Below, one piece after another: positions 34,724 through 45,171 of a DNA stretch of 64,000 nt (the first letter of the stretch is position 1; every line of letters begins with the position of its first letter). The notes beneath the pieces were generated by a model. It did not search any database, was not told where the DNA came from, and worked only from the letters and a program-made list of their open reading frames with translations. The translations under genes and the position numbers were made by a program. The stretch covers positions 45,932 through 109,931 of the forward strand of contig JASJFT010000147.1 of NCBI GenBank assembly GCA_030770425.1, read 5' to 3'. Origin of the DNA: Darksidea phi (Eukaryota; Ascomycota; Dothideomycetes; Pleosporales; Lentitheciaceae).

Positions 34724-36193
34724 TCAGACAGCGCTTGTAGCCTCCGACGTCCGCCGAATTTCTCCAAGCATAACATGACACCACCACGAAGGTTGCTCTT
34801 TCGGCCCTATGGTCAACGAAAGCGGCGGGAGCATGCCGAGCACCTGCGACGCGAAGATGTTCTGTTTTGACTCGTGGAGGAAGCAAGTCCACCCGCTCTC
34901 CAGCAGCTCAACGATCTGGTACGCCAGGACCCCGGACATGGCCATGCACTTGAAGCTCCGCGACTCCTGCTGCAGCCTGACAAGGTCTGCCAGCCGCTCG
35001 ACAGCTTTGCTGACATACCCGAGAACAAACCGTAGGCACTTGACCTTGGTGACATTGCATCATTCCAAGTCCGTCGCCACTTGGCAGCACACCAGCACAC
35101 CCGGGCTGTCAAGCTCAGCCAAGCGCTTGGCCTCATTTTCTATGGATTCCTCCTACGGAGGGGAGAGGAATCCAAATTCGGCGGGCCCCGTGGGATACTG
35201 GGGCATGTCGTCTCTGTTAAAGTTCATTGGATGCGGGAATACGCCGGGGCCTGACGGCTCCTGCGACCCCGGGTTCAGAGCGCGCATAGTGTCCGTGGAG
35301 GAGTTGATGAAGGGCATTGGATGCAGGAATACGCCGGGGCCTGACGGCTCCTGCGACCCCGGGTTCAGAGCGCGCATAGTGTCCGTGGAGGAGTCGATGA
35401 AGGGCATTGGATGCAGGAATACGCCGGGGCCTGACGGCTCCTGCGACCCCGGGTTCAGAGCGCGCACAGTGTCCACAGAGTCGACGTGAAAGTCCATTAG
35501 GGACGGGAATGGGCCGGGGCCTAACGGCTCCTGCGACCCCGGGTTCAGAGCGCGCACAGTGTCCACAGAGTCGACGTGAAAGTCCATTAGTGACGGGAAT
35601 GGGCCGGGGCCTAACGGCTCCTGCGACCCCGGGTTCAGAGCGCGCACAGTGTCCACAGAGCCGTCCCCGCCGGCACCACCCCCCCCATGTTGATAGATAC
35701 CGGCCCCAGCATGTTCGGCACCAACATGTTCGGCACCAACATGTTCATGGTCGACAAGGGTTACCCGAGGAGCCAGTGGACGGTAGCCTCGAGCGCTGCA
35801 CGCTCCGACGTCGACGGCGCCGTTGTCGTCGGATGGCATCGGGCTAGCGCTGCGCTGCGGCTCGACGCTCCACTGCCCGGCGTGCAAGTCGGCATCCTGG
35901 CCAGCTTGCCTGTAGGAACACCGGTACCGGGCCTTCCGGCACCGCTGGCAGCCGTCCAATTCACCTGTGCATCTCGCCTATGCGCTGTTAGCAGGCGGGA
36001 TAAGTCGCATGGCGGGCCTTTGGTCCTTCACCTTTTGCTGGTGGCAGAATGCACACGCTGGCCCCTTCTTTTTGGAGAATCTCCTGTTGCCGTTAGCCTG
36101 GCTCCAAGCAGGTGGTCTGGTGTCGTGTCGTGTCGTGTGCGTGGTGTGTGGTGTCGTCTACGGGCGAACATACCTGTACGTAGAGGGTGGCAT
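34724..36193 (-). pseudogene. Zn2Cys6 regulator with five 30-residue repeats and two nonsense codons
   Basis: Exons are inferred at 36174-36193, 36032-36116 and 35977 downward, with introns of 57 and 54 bp, the second with a GCTAACA branch. Residues 28-59 give a complete Zn2Cys6 binuclear cluster (CAFCHQQKARC, then CQRCRKARYRC), a fungal DNA-binding domain. Five 30-residue copies of an ALNPGSQEP-containing repeat follow. The frame meets TAG at 35153-35155 and TGA at 35060-35062, but the same frame continues as convincing protein to a TGA at 34724-34726 (AKRLAELDSPGVLVCCQ, then KCLRFVLGYVSKAVERL). The natural product was probably about 450 residues, with CAG-to-TAG and CGA-to-TGA changes. If the first stop is used, a 309-residue protein with an intact DNA-binding domain and the repeats is still made. 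Confidence 0.8.
35231..35680 (-). repeat. 90-bp coding minisatellite, five copies
   Basis: Five tandem 90-bp units at 35231, 35321, 35411, 35501 and 35591, each adding 30 residues to the Zn2Cys6 protein. The two copies nearest the N-terminus form one subtype and the three others a second, so the array grew in at least two steps. The period is a multiple of three, which preserves the frame. Confidence 0.95.
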
Positions 36194-37714
36194 GATTGCA
36201 ACATCGACACTGCGTCTTGCGCGAGCCCTCTTGGTATATCACAGCGAGTAACGTAGCTATCAGTACCGAATCCGATGCTCAACAAGAGCAGACTCACCTC
36301 GGGGTTATCTATAGTCTGGACGCACCGCGCCACTACGGCCGATGCAGGATGCAGTGAGCTTCGTAGCCACCTGTGCAACGCTTGCACAACACGATATTGG
36401 CTGCCGCCGGGCCCGCTTCTACCGTGATGCTCCATGCGCGTACCCAAAAATATGGGGAGCCAATATCGGTTGCATGCGCGTTGCACGTCGTTCCATGTTT
36501 CAAGTATTACTTGATGTTACTTGATGTCGCGGATGGAGAATAGCGTGGAGAACAAACAACGTGAAGAAAAGTGCACGTTCGGCGCTGCATCCAAGTGAAA
36601 CCCGCTAAATGTAATTAATATTACGTGATGTCACGGATGGAGACTAGCGTGGAGAACAAACAACGCCACGAAAAGAGCAAACAACGCCGCGAAACGCAGG
36701 GGAAAACGAAAACGTAAAGAAAAGTGCACCTTCGACGTTGCATCCAAGTGGGTCCCGCTAACTGTGGTTTTCGTCTTGCATATCTTTCTTCATCCTGACG
36801 AACTGCGTGTGCTCGCTCACATGCTCACATGCTGCACGGACACAGTAACGTTAATGGCAAGGATCGCCCAGAGAACGAATAACCCACAGGCAAACGAAGT
36901 GGAATTATAGATCGGTGCTTAATCGGACCCGAGCCCCGAGTTCTGGGAGGGGGGGTGGGGGGCTAAAGACGGGCCCCAGGCGGCAGGGCGCCTAACCTGG
37001 CCTGCAAAGCCAGGTCACAGGAACCTGGAACAGGGATGAGAAAGACTGGACGATGCTGGCTCACTTGTTTGCTAGTTTGATTCTTTTTCAGGCGCCCGTG
37101 ACCATTATGTTGTGTAGCTCATTTAGATTAACCACTTGCCGTTGAATTTGCCGTGATGCAACGAAAATAATCGTCGTCGTTGAGGTACCTGCACTGCGAT
37201 GCCGTTGGGTGGCGAGAATGAGAGCATCGATGACGGTTTTTTATTGCATTGCTTACTAGACTGCTAGATGTGGATTCTAATACTATGCCTCATTGCTGCC
37301 TTGATGGAGATGAGTCGCCAGATGCAAGTTTGTTCGTGGTACAGTACAATCCAGGTTTGCCAGTGGGCTGAGGCGGTGTGGCGCCTCACAACCTGGTTCG
37401 TGAGAAGTGTCCTGGTCTCATGCACAACAAACTCGAAGGATATTGGACGGCGACTTCATCGCCGGCGGAGGATATGCGCTGTACTTCTAACGCTTTAGTC
37501 CTTAGTAGCTGTAAAGAAAGGGGGGGAGGTTTCAAGTGTATCTGTATCTGGCGGTAACCAGGGCTGACTTGTTTTGTCTTTAGATACGAATCTGTTGAAG
37601 CGGCTATTACGATGAGCTAGGAAGTAGACATCTGTGTTGTATTCTCTGCACAGTACGTATGCAAAATGGATGCGGGTTTGCGATCCCCGTTGTCGAGTGC
37701 TTTGCTCCAGCTAA
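36194..37714. other. Intergenic region, nothing recognised
   Basis: It includes the direct repeat described separately, a guanine-rich stretch at 36941-36961, and no protein-like frame. Confidence 0.4.
36500..36775. repeat. Imperfect direct repeat pair
   Basis: Two diverged copies share gtggagaacaaacaacg, aaaagtgcac and gttgcatccaagtg phrases, at about 36505-36608 and 36612-36770. The second copy carries an internal insertion rich in caacgccgcgaaa. Confidence 0.7.
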
Positions 37715-38350
37715 TTACAACTCGTTTTTCACAGTTACACGTGCTCTCTTATTCCTACAGTCCACAAGCTGATGTTCGTCGCATCTCTCCTCCTTTGCTC
37801 TCTTCAGAATGCCTTTTTCTTGTCCACATGTCTGAGTCGGATCCTCCTTTTTGCGCACATCGTTTGTCGAGATATCTTTCAGCCCCTCCAGGCATTTTAG
37901 GAGGCGGTTGATGCTTTTCGTCGTCTCCTCAATGCATTCAATTAGCTGAGGGAGTTGCGAGTGGAGCTCCAACAACGCCCTCCCTGTCGCAACACACTCA
38001 ATTAGCTAGGGCCTTGAACGTTTCATGCAGACATACCGGGCTCAGGGCGCGGGGCTGAATACAGCATATGATGTCGCTGGACACTTATGCGCACCTTCCC
38101 CTCTACTTCATCCTGACAAGCCGGGCCTCTAGCCTGACAAGCCTTTTTGCATTCTGGTGCTAACTCCGAAGTATGAGAAGCTGATCGAATAGAATGAGGG
38201 TTGTCTTCCATCTTAACCGCTTCAGCTGACTCGCCAGAATCGTTTGCGGGGAACTAGTATGCTTAGCAACAGGTCACATCAGTCTAGCATCGATATACGC
38301 ACCATGTGCTGGTATGGCGTCGGATCTTCGATGGTATCTGGAGAACTCAT
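37715..38350 (-). CDS. Hypothetical protein, three exons
   Basis: Exons 38303-38350, 38037-38253 and 37715-37983 join in frame to 177 residues. The introns are 49 and 53 bp with GTGCGT and GTATGT donors. The start MSSPDTIEDPTPYQ and the smooth joining of three frames at good splice sites support a real gene, although each exon alone looks unimpressive. The C-terminal third is charged and helical (IECIEETTKSINRLLKCLEG) and may form a coiled coil, followed by a basic patch KRAKEERCDE. It has no known domain. An AATATAAA-type TATA lies upstream at about 38426. Confidence 0.65.
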
Positions 38351-38754
38351 TCTGGGTTTGAAAGGGAGGATGTTCTGGGAAGTGGACGAGTGATTGATCT
38401 CAGAGACTCAGGGCAAGAGGCCCCCTTTATATTCCGCTTCTTACTGCTCAGCCGATTGTCTAGGATCACCTTGCATGCCCGATCATCTGTGCTCTGCGCT
38501 AGCGCACGCTATTCAAGCCTGAGTATCGTCTGCCTTGTCCTCTCCTCTCGTGGAACAACTCCGAACACTTCGCCAATCGGCGATTGCTGTATTCTTGATT
38601 AGAGGAGACTGCACGGGAGGATGGGGAGCCGAGGTGATGGTTCAATTACGTCGATATGTCGGGATCAATCTGGATTCGAATTGACTAAGGAAAGGAAACT
38701 ATCTAGGAGATTCGTGATCATTACATATCAATTTGTTCCTTTGGATCTGCTGGA

Positions 38755-38862
38755 TCTGTCCCACAGATCAACGATCCATCCCACAGATCCACGATCCATC
38801 CTATAAATCCACGATCCATCCCACAAATCCACGATCCATCCCACAGATCCACAGATCCATCA
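38755..38862. repeat. 20-bp minisatellite downstream of the HNH gene
   Basis: About five copies of a ccacagatccacgatccatc-like unit. The matching place in the right duplication copy (about 40753-40780) has only about one unit, so the array expanded after the duplication. Confidence 0.85.
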
Positions 38863-38875
38863 CGTGATGCCTTTG

Positions 38876-39955
38876 TTACGTGTCCATACTGTCATCAGTC
38901 TCATATCCGACATCTCCAATCATGAGGTCTGAGGCGTATTCCTCGTAATCCTCATCAGAGCCAGTGACCCGAGTAGCCGCATTCATTTGGTCAAATTCAG
39001 CGCCGTCTAACGTCTTGGATACCTCAGCGATAATGCCTCCAGACTCCTCCCGCACCACCCTGACGGCTCGTTTTGGTCCCTGCTCCATGAAATGTTTGAT
39101 AAGCCGAAACATGGCCCACGCAAAGCGGGTGAGAATAAACTCGGACGAAACCCCTACTATTTCAACAGGCCGGTTATGGAACTTAAGCCCAAGGTCACAC
39201 GTCGGCTCAAGAAAATGGACGGTCCAACGACCGCGCTTGCGTACAAGTACAAAATCGCATTTATCAAAAGCTCGATGAATGTCGGGGCGTAATGCAAGTG
39301 TATTTGCTATATCCTCTGTACTGGCGCCTGATGTCTCCGGTCGCGCATTGTAGCTTATCATGTCGTTTTTACGGAACCAGTCGAGCTCGTAGCGCGGACA
39401 AAGATGTGCACATTCGATATAGTCCCGATATTTCGAAACAATGCAGGACTGGTCGCGGATGATAACAGCGTCAGTAACGGGGAGCACGAATGGCGCGCTC
39501 CTTTTCGAGCTGTCCGAGTTATTTTGTCCGCACCATTGACTTGGTACCTTCTCATGGGGAAACGTCCAATGTTGGAATGTTGGGTATATAGGATACTTGT
39601 AGTGGCCGTCGTTTTCTAGTACTGTCGACTCAGTCGATGGGCGAGGTACGTGGAAAAAGTATTCTCCAACTGGTATGATGTCATCCTCTTGCAAGTCCAG
39701 CTTCGACCCGTCTCGCTCAATAGTGAGGTATCCGTCCCATGCGTTGCATGCGATGAGTCTACAGGCCAGAAGGGCAGTGCCAGCGTGCAGCCCACCATTT
39801 GGGCCGTCCCAGGCATACAACTGAAGGAGGCAATTCTGTCCGAAGATTTCCGGATAGGCCGGGTGCTTGAAAATGACGCAGCGGTTGTTCATAATCGGGG
39901 AGCCATCGTTTGGAACCGGCCCACGAACGGATGGGCGAAGCTGAATGGTTTCCAT
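38876..39955 (-). CDS. HNH endonuclease-like protein, copy 1
   Basis: A single exon of 359 residues from ATG 39955. The HNH_2-type core is RDQSCIVSKY, CAHLCPRYELDWF with His184, and NTLALRPDIHRAFD with Asn218 and His227. A 160-residue N-terminal domain precedes it (HAGTALLACRLIACNAWDG) and a C-terminal region ends in an acidic tail. In fungi such proteins are common, often near repeats, and their targets are unknown. The HNH fold is a metal-dependent nuclease. All three core residues are present, so it may be active. A shared promoter cassette lies about 135-210 bp upstream. Confidence 0.87.
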   Translation of the reverse strand: METIQLRPSVRGPVPNDGSPIMNNRCVIFKHPAYPEIFGQNCLLQLYAWDGPNGGLHAGTALLACRLIACNAWDGYLTIERDGSKLDLQEDDIIPVGEYFFHVPRPSTESTVLENDGHYKYPIYPTFQHWTFPHEKVPSQWCGQNNSDSSKRSAPFVLPVTDAVIIRDQSCIVSKYRDYIECAHLCPRYELDWFRKNDMISYNARPETSGASTEDIANTLALRPDIHRAFDKCDFVLVRKRGRWTVHFLEPTCDLGLKFHNRPVEIVGVSSEFILTRFAWAMFRLIKHFMEQGPKRAVRVVREESGGIIAEVSKTLDGAEFDQMNAATRVTGSDEDYEEYASDLMIGDVGYETDDSMDT

Positions 39956-40088
39956 TGAGGCAATCCGATTGGAGCGATTTTCCGATGCGTTCCTGGTGTT
40001 CCGCTTTACGATGTAAATGATGGCTAGTCGTACGGCAGCTTTGACGTGAAACGGTTGTTATGGTCGATCGGCAGAAGCCACAATAAAA

Positions 40089-40166
40089 GTTGGTGTAAGA
40101 GATGTGGATTCATTAGGCCAGAGGCCCTACCTATATAGCGGCTAGCGCTAGCACGGACCCCAAACA
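40089..40166 (-). promoter_or_regulatory. Shared promoter cassette, copy 3
   Basis: Minus strand: tgtttggggtccgtgctagc, then ctatataggtagggcctctg, and aatccacatctcttacacc. The TATA box is about 175 bp upstream of the HNH start at 39955. The right duplication copy has no recognisable cassette upstream. Confidence 0.8.
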
Positions 40167-40563
40167 TGAGTGTCACAGCACCAACTCGCAACCATTCACA
40201 TCCGTCACGTGCCGTACTTACACTCACGGCACTCCTTTCACCTGACCTCATCGCATAGGGTATATATGGCACCCACTCGCCTTAGTATTAGCTCTTCATA
40301 GCACAACTTATATTCTACCCTGATCCTAGCATATCTGTACCGCGACACTGCCCTGCTTGGACGAAAGCGCTCGGATATATCCATCGAGTACCAGCATACC
40401 CCTCTACCGCAAGCCTACTACTGAATCCGCGTCTCCACTCCGGTCGTATCTCCTCGGCCTCTTTGCTGCGAATCGACTCCTCTGTCCGCAAAAGAATGTT
40501 CTGGTAAGGCATCGCAGTCGGTTAGGCCAGAATTATAATATTGACATTACAGTGAAATGGATC

Positions 40564-41886
40564 CGCCCATCGGGCGATTGCTGTATTCTTGATTAGAGGA
40601 GACTGCACGGGAGGATGGGGAGCCGAGGTGATAGTTCAATTACCTTGATATGCCGGGATCAATCTGGATTCGAATTGACTGAGGAAAGGAAACTATCTAG
40701 GAGATTCGTGATCATTACATATCAGTTTGTTCCTTTGGATCTGCTGGATCTGTCCCACAGATTCACAGATCCATCCCGTGATGCCTTTGTTACATGTCCC
40801 CGTCATCATCCTCAATGTCCTCGTCATCATCCTCAATGTCCTCGTCGTCATCCTCAATGTCCTCGTCGTCATCCTCAATGTCCTCGTCATCATCCTCAAT
40901 TCCAATCATTCGGTCGTCGCCGTGTTGCTCGTAATACTCACTACGGTCCAATTCAGCCATGTTCAACGTCTTGGATACCTCATGGAAAGCGCCTTCAGAT
41001 TCCTCCCGCACCCTGACGGCTCGTCTTGGTCCCTGCTCCATGAATTGTTCGACAAGCGGAAAAATAGCCCATGCAAAGCGGGTAAGAAGAAACTCGGACG
41101 AAACCCCTCTTACTTCAACCGGCCGGTTATGGAACTTGCGCCCAAGGTCATGCGTGCGCTCAAGAAAATGAATAGTCCACTCACGGCTCTTGGGGACAAG
41201 TATAAAGTTGCCCCTATTAAAAGCTCGATGAATGTCGGTGCGCATTAGAAGTACATTTGCCATATCGGTTGGACCGGCGTCGCCTGATGCATCCCGGCGC
41301 GTTGTGTACCGGGTCATTCCGTTTACACGGAACCAGTCCAGGTCGTCGCGTGGACAGAGATATACACGTTGTATATTATCCCGATATTTCGAAATAATAC
41401 AGGAATTATCGCGGTCAAGGGCTTCGGCCATCACGACGGTTATTCGGCCCACGTTGTTCTCTCCGCCCCATTGACGTGGTACCCTCCCATGGGGAAATGC
41501 CCAATGTTGGAAGGATGGGTATATTGGGTATTTGTAATGGCCGCCGTTTTCTGGTGGCGGCTCAGTCGGTGGGCGTGGTACGTTGAAATAATATTCTCCA
41601 GCCGGTATGAGCTCATCCTCTCCCAAGTTCAGCTTCGAGCCGTCTTGCTTATCGGTAAGGTATCCATCCCATGCGTTGCATGCGATGACTCTACACGCCA
41701 GCAGAGCAGTGCCAGCGTGCAGCGCACGATGGCCGTCCCAAGCATACAACTGAAAGAGTATGTTCTGTTCGAACGTGTCCGGATAGGCCGGGTGCCTGAA
41801 AATGACTTTGTGGTTGTTCATGGCGGGGTGGTGATATTTTGGCATGCGGTCACGGACGGATGGGCGAAGTACAAAGGATTCCATCC
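40564..41886 (-). repeat. Segmental duplication, right copy
   Basis: The tandem partner of 38571-39957, covering the second HNH-like gene and its 3' flank. Its 5' side runs directly into the 121-bp tandem array, so the duplication boundary there is probably lost. Confidence 0.85.
40790..41884 (-). CDS. HNH-like protein, copy 2, catalytic His lost
   Basis: A single exon of 364 residues. ATG 41884 is used; an upstream in-frame TTG at 41893 is not a likely start. It aligns along its length with the gene at 38876-39955. The core keeps DNSCIISKY and NVLLMRTDIHRAFN, but the first His of HNH is Tyr (VYLCPRDDLDW instead of AHLCPRYELDW). The codon change CAT to TAT is one C-to-T in CpA context. This should abolish nuclease activity. 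The C-terminus carries five copies of a six-to-seven-residue acidic repeat (IEDDDED), encoded by an 18-bp minisatellite, where the other copy has a non-repetitive acidic tail. Confidence 0.82.
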   Translation of the reverse strand: MESFVLRPSVRDRMPKYHHPAMNNHKVIFRHPAYPDTFEQNILFQLYAWDGHRALHAGTALLACRVIACNAWDGYLTDKQDGSKLNLGEDELIPAGEYYFNVPRPPTEPPPENGGHYKYPIYPSFQHWAFPHGRVPRQWGGENNVGRITVVMAEALDRDNSCIISKYRDNIQRVYLCPRDDLDWFRVNGMTRYTTRRDASGDAGPTDMANVLLMRTDIHRAFNRGNFILVPKSREWTIHFLERTHDLGRKFHNRPVEVRGVSSEFLLTRFAWAIFPLVEQFMEQGPRRAVRVREESEGAFHEVSKTLNMAELDRSEYYEQHGDDRMIGIEDDDEDIEDDDEDIEDDDEDIEDDDEDIEDDDGDM

Positions 41887-42312
41887 CTTGCAACGCTTCT
41901 GTATCCAGTTAGTTAGGGGTTCAGATGGCATGAAGATTGGACTTGCCGAGAAAGACTAATTCTGCTAGTCGAGGGGCTCTCTGTTCGTATGGCTGTCGTG
42001 ATGGTTGCTTGCAACGCTTCTGTATCCAGTTAGTTAGGGTTCAGATGGCATGAAGATTGGACTTGCCGAGAAAGACTAATTCTGCTAGTCGAGGGGCTCT
42101 CTGTTCGTATGGCTNNNNNNNNNNNNNNNNNNNNNNNNNNNNNNNNNNNNNNNNNNNNNNNNNNNNNNNNNNNNNNNNNNNNNNNNNNNNNNNNNNNNNN
42201 NNNNNNNNNNNNTCCAGTTAGTTAGGGTTCAGATGGCATGAAGATTGGACTTGCCGAGAAAGACTAATTCTGCTAGTCGAGGGGCTCTCTCTTCGTATGG
42301 CTGTCGTGATGG
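41887..42312. repeat. 121-bp tandem array interrupted by an assembly gap
   Basis: Units beginning cttgcaacgcttctgtatcc start at 41887 and 42008. A further unit resumes at 42213 after the Ns. Within units the phrase aagattggacttgccgag recurs almost unchanged. The spacing across the gap does not fit whole units, so the true copy number is unknown. Confidence 0.9.
42115..42212. other. Assembly gap (98 N)
   Basis: 98 undetermined bases inside the tandem array. The array was probably collapsed by the assembler. Confidence 0.99.
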
Positions 42313-42850
42313 CTGAAATGTGGAGTGAGACGAGCAATAAACGCGCCTGTCACAGTGAGGGCTCAGGATGAATCACTGTGAGGAAATAGAAGTGAAGACT
42401 GCGTCGAAACGTCGCGTATGATAACGTAAGCGCCAACGAAAATTACGCTTGAAAACAAAGAATAGGGAGTTGTTGTGACGGTCCGGAGCTAGCTCAGAGC
42501 GAAGGCTGCTAAGGCTCTAAGCGGGCACGACTAGGACGAAAAAGCGTTGGCGGCGGCGGCTTTGGTGGGTCTGATCGGCTAGAGCGCTGAGGGAATGTCG
42601 GGAACGAAGCTGCATTCCCCTGCCACCTGATTGCGATGCTTATCAATTGCAGGTCAATGCTTTCGGAGCCAGGTCGTTTCATCCTTCAGCACCCCATGCT
42701 GCAGGTAATGCGAACCCGAGGATGCCGCCAATCACAGGGCGAGCCCCGCACGTCGCCAGCCGTCAATGACGCTGCCCAGGCACACACCGCCATCCGATGG
42801 CCAGCAGACGGGGCGAGGCCCAGCTCGTCGCCGCGCAAACGCCGAAGTCT

Positions 42851-42903
42851 AGCATGGTTGAGTCTAACATGGTTGAGTCTAACATGGTTGAGTCTAACAT
42901 GGT
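42851..42903. repeat. 15-bp minisatellite
   Basis: Three and a half copies of catggttgagtctaa. Confidence 0.85.
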
Positions 42904-42941
42904 TCTAGCGTGGTGGAGTCTCGCACAGCCGGTAGCATGGC

Positions 42942-43013
42942 CCGTGTAGAGTCGAGCAAGGGGGAGTCTAGCACGGCCCGTGTGGAGTCTAGCAAGGGGG
43001 AGTCTAGCACGGC
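42942..43013. repeat. 36-bp direct repeat, two copies
   Basis: Units beginning cccgtgtagagtcgagcaag and cccgtgtggagtctagcaag, each ending agtctagcacgg. Confidence 0.85.
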
Positions 43014-43679
43014 CCGCCGCCGACAGCGGGACGAGAACGATCGAAGACGGGCCGGGCACGGACGCGACGACGGCGACCTTGGGGCAGCCAGCTCGTCGTG
43101 AAGGCGCTCTATGAAAGCGCGCCGCAAAAGCGTGCCGTAAAGGCGTGCCGTGGAGGCGCACCAGTACATGGGCGCATGTCGTTCATGTCGTGCGAATTCG
43201 AAAGCGAACATCGAGCTGCTGATCCACCGAGGGTGCATACTCGACATGCAGAGCGTCGGACCAGTCAGCGTCCAAACGCTCTCCTTGCCGCTGCCTCACA
43301 AGGTCGCACCATGGCGGGCGGGAGGGGGTTGGCGCTGGAAAATGCCTCACTCGAATGGCCGCGATGCAGCAGGTCTGGCCACTGCTCCTTGACCTCGCAT
43401 GCGAATCCGAACTTCTCCATTTCAGCCTGAAGCTGGCCATGGACAATATCCCGCCATTCTCATCGATTCGGCGCAGATGCCCAGGGAGAGGGGGTGCCGT
43501 GTGTCAGCCCGCCATTGGTGCGAGGCGCGGTGAACGCCCGTTGATGGTTGCTGGGTCTGGTAGCGAGCCGTGTCTCGCAATGCGCGCAATATCGCCTATC
43601 GCTCAATACCGCCTGGCGCTCAATATCCACCCGTGTCGTGGCGAGAAACTCTGGGGGCGAGCCCGCGGAGCCCGGGCCT

Positions 43680-43857
43680 GACCCGATCCCCGCACGCTTG
43701 ACATGATCCCCGTACGCTTGACACGATCCCCGTACGCTTGACACGATCCCCGTACGCTTGACCCGATCCCCGTACGCTTGACCCGATCGCCGTACGCTTG
43801 ACCCGATCGCCGTACGCTTGACCCGATCGCACACGCTTGACCCGATCCCGCACGCTC
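43680..43857. repeat. 20-bp minisatellite, about nine copies
   Basis: A unit close to cgtacgcttgacccgatccc, with variants acatgatccc, acacgatccc and cgatcgc. The repeats are contiguous without unique spacers. Confidence 0.93.
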
Positions 43858-44016
43858 TGGGGAGCTAAGCAAGTGCTTCGTCGCGTCTTCTCTGGCCTCG
43901 TGCGCTCTGTTCTCGTCGCATGCATTCTTTCTCATATCATTGTGCTACCCACCACCTCCTTTACCCGGCCCAACAATTTCCAATCCCTGTGTATGTACGC
44001 ACCACCGACAATCGCA

Positions 44017-44146
44017 GGCCGATTGCTTCTGCCGTGGGCGGAATGCTTTGCTGTATTCAGGCCGATTGCTTCTGCAGTGGTCGGAATGCTTTGCTGTATT
44101 CAGGACCGATTGCTTCTGCCGTGGTCGGAATGCTTTGCTGTATTCA
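44017..44146. repeat. 43-bp tandem repeat, three copies
   Basis: Units start ggccgattgcttctgccgtg and end ctttgctgtattca, at 44017, 44060 and 44103. The third has one extra base. Confidence 0.92.
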
Positions 44147-44199
44147 GGACATGGTGGCGTCAACGCAGAATTGCCGGCCTGCGCCTGGTCAGCGCTCGC

Positions 44200-44505
44200 G
44201 CTCTCAAGCACGTCGTACCGACCTCAACAATCTTCAACAATCCTTCTCATCTGCAGTGCACATACTGTGTCGTACTGAAATATTGGAATGCTAGCCGAGT
44301 TAGGGGGCGGGTGGATGTAAAGTGTTCGACTTGTGCCGTGATAGGTGCGATTCTTAGGCGCCCCACACGATGCTGATGCACGTCGCACCCACCTCAAAGA
44401 TCTTCAACAACCTTTCACATCTGCAGTGCACATACTGTGTCGTACTGCATCAAACGGTTCAGTCGTGGAATATTGGAATACTAGCCGAGTTAGGGGGCGA
44501 TACAT
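44200..44505. repeat. Diverged direct repeat pair
   Basis: Two copies, about 44205-44312 and 44375-44503, share ctgcagtgcacatactgtgt and ctagccgagttagggggcg. The second carries an extra 19-bp insertion. Confidence 0.85.
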
Positions 44506-44934
44506 GCTCATCTCTCTCACGCACCCACATTGACAGCGCCGTCTTCTCGAGAGCGCATGACGTGTAACCGCGTAAAAGCACGGCAGATGCGAAATGAGAG
44601 GGGGCGAGATGGGTGCCGGGTCGGTTGATACTAAACCTATGTGTCATTGCTTGCATCCGAAGACGGCGTAGGGTAGGAAGATATCTTGGCTGTTTTCAGG
44701 GAGGGCGGGCTCCCCCCCCATAGTCTTGTAGAATCGAGGGCGAGCTTCCCCCTCCCCATGGTCTTGTAGAGTCGGGGGCGAGCTTCCTCCCATTACTGTT
44801 GTGGATTATGTAATCTTATCCCGCAACTCTCTGCCATGATGAAGAATGTGCCATAATAAAGAATAGAGCGACGTCGCAGGCCTTGTAAGCATCATGTGTA
44901 GTGTACCGTGTGATGGGATCTCAATCCGACCAGT

Positions 44935-45171
44935 ACATCAGCCCAACGTTAGACTTGTGATTCTGCCATGTCAGCACAAGGCACCTGGGATGTCATCTCC
45001 AAGTCGTCGGAACATCAGCCCAACGTTAGACTTGTGATTCTGCCATGTCAGCACAAGGCACCTGGGATGTCATCTCCAAGTCGTCGGAACATCAGCCCAA
45101 CGTTAGACTTGTGATTCTGCCATGTCAGCACAAGGCACCTGAGATGTCATCTTCAAGTCGTCAGAACTCAT
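44935..45171. repeat. 77-bp tandem repeat, three copies
   Basis: Units containing gcccaacgttagacttgtg begin with that phrase at 44941, 45018 and 45095. They are nearly identical and are followed by a shorter agtcgtc-rich tail. Confidence 0.93.

Larger units (their letters stand above)
38571..39957 (-). repeat. Segmental duplication, left copy
   Basis: This segment, an HNH gene plus about 300 bp of its 3' flank, is repeated in the same orientation at 40564-41886. The 3' flanks are more than 90 percent alike by eye (for example cgattgctgtattcttgatt and gaggagactgcacgggagg), while the coding parts have diverged more. So the flank may have been homogenised or be under constraint. Confidence 0.85.

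Noticed and set aside
35407..35847. Long plus-strand frames across the Zn2Cys6 gene repeats
   Set aside because: They are antisense shadows of the 90-bp minisatellite. The minus strand has the zinc cluster, introns and continuous protein.
43680..43857. CRISPR-like array of 20-bp repeats
   Set aside because: The repeats are contiguous with no unique spacers and the genome is fungal; it is a minisatellite.
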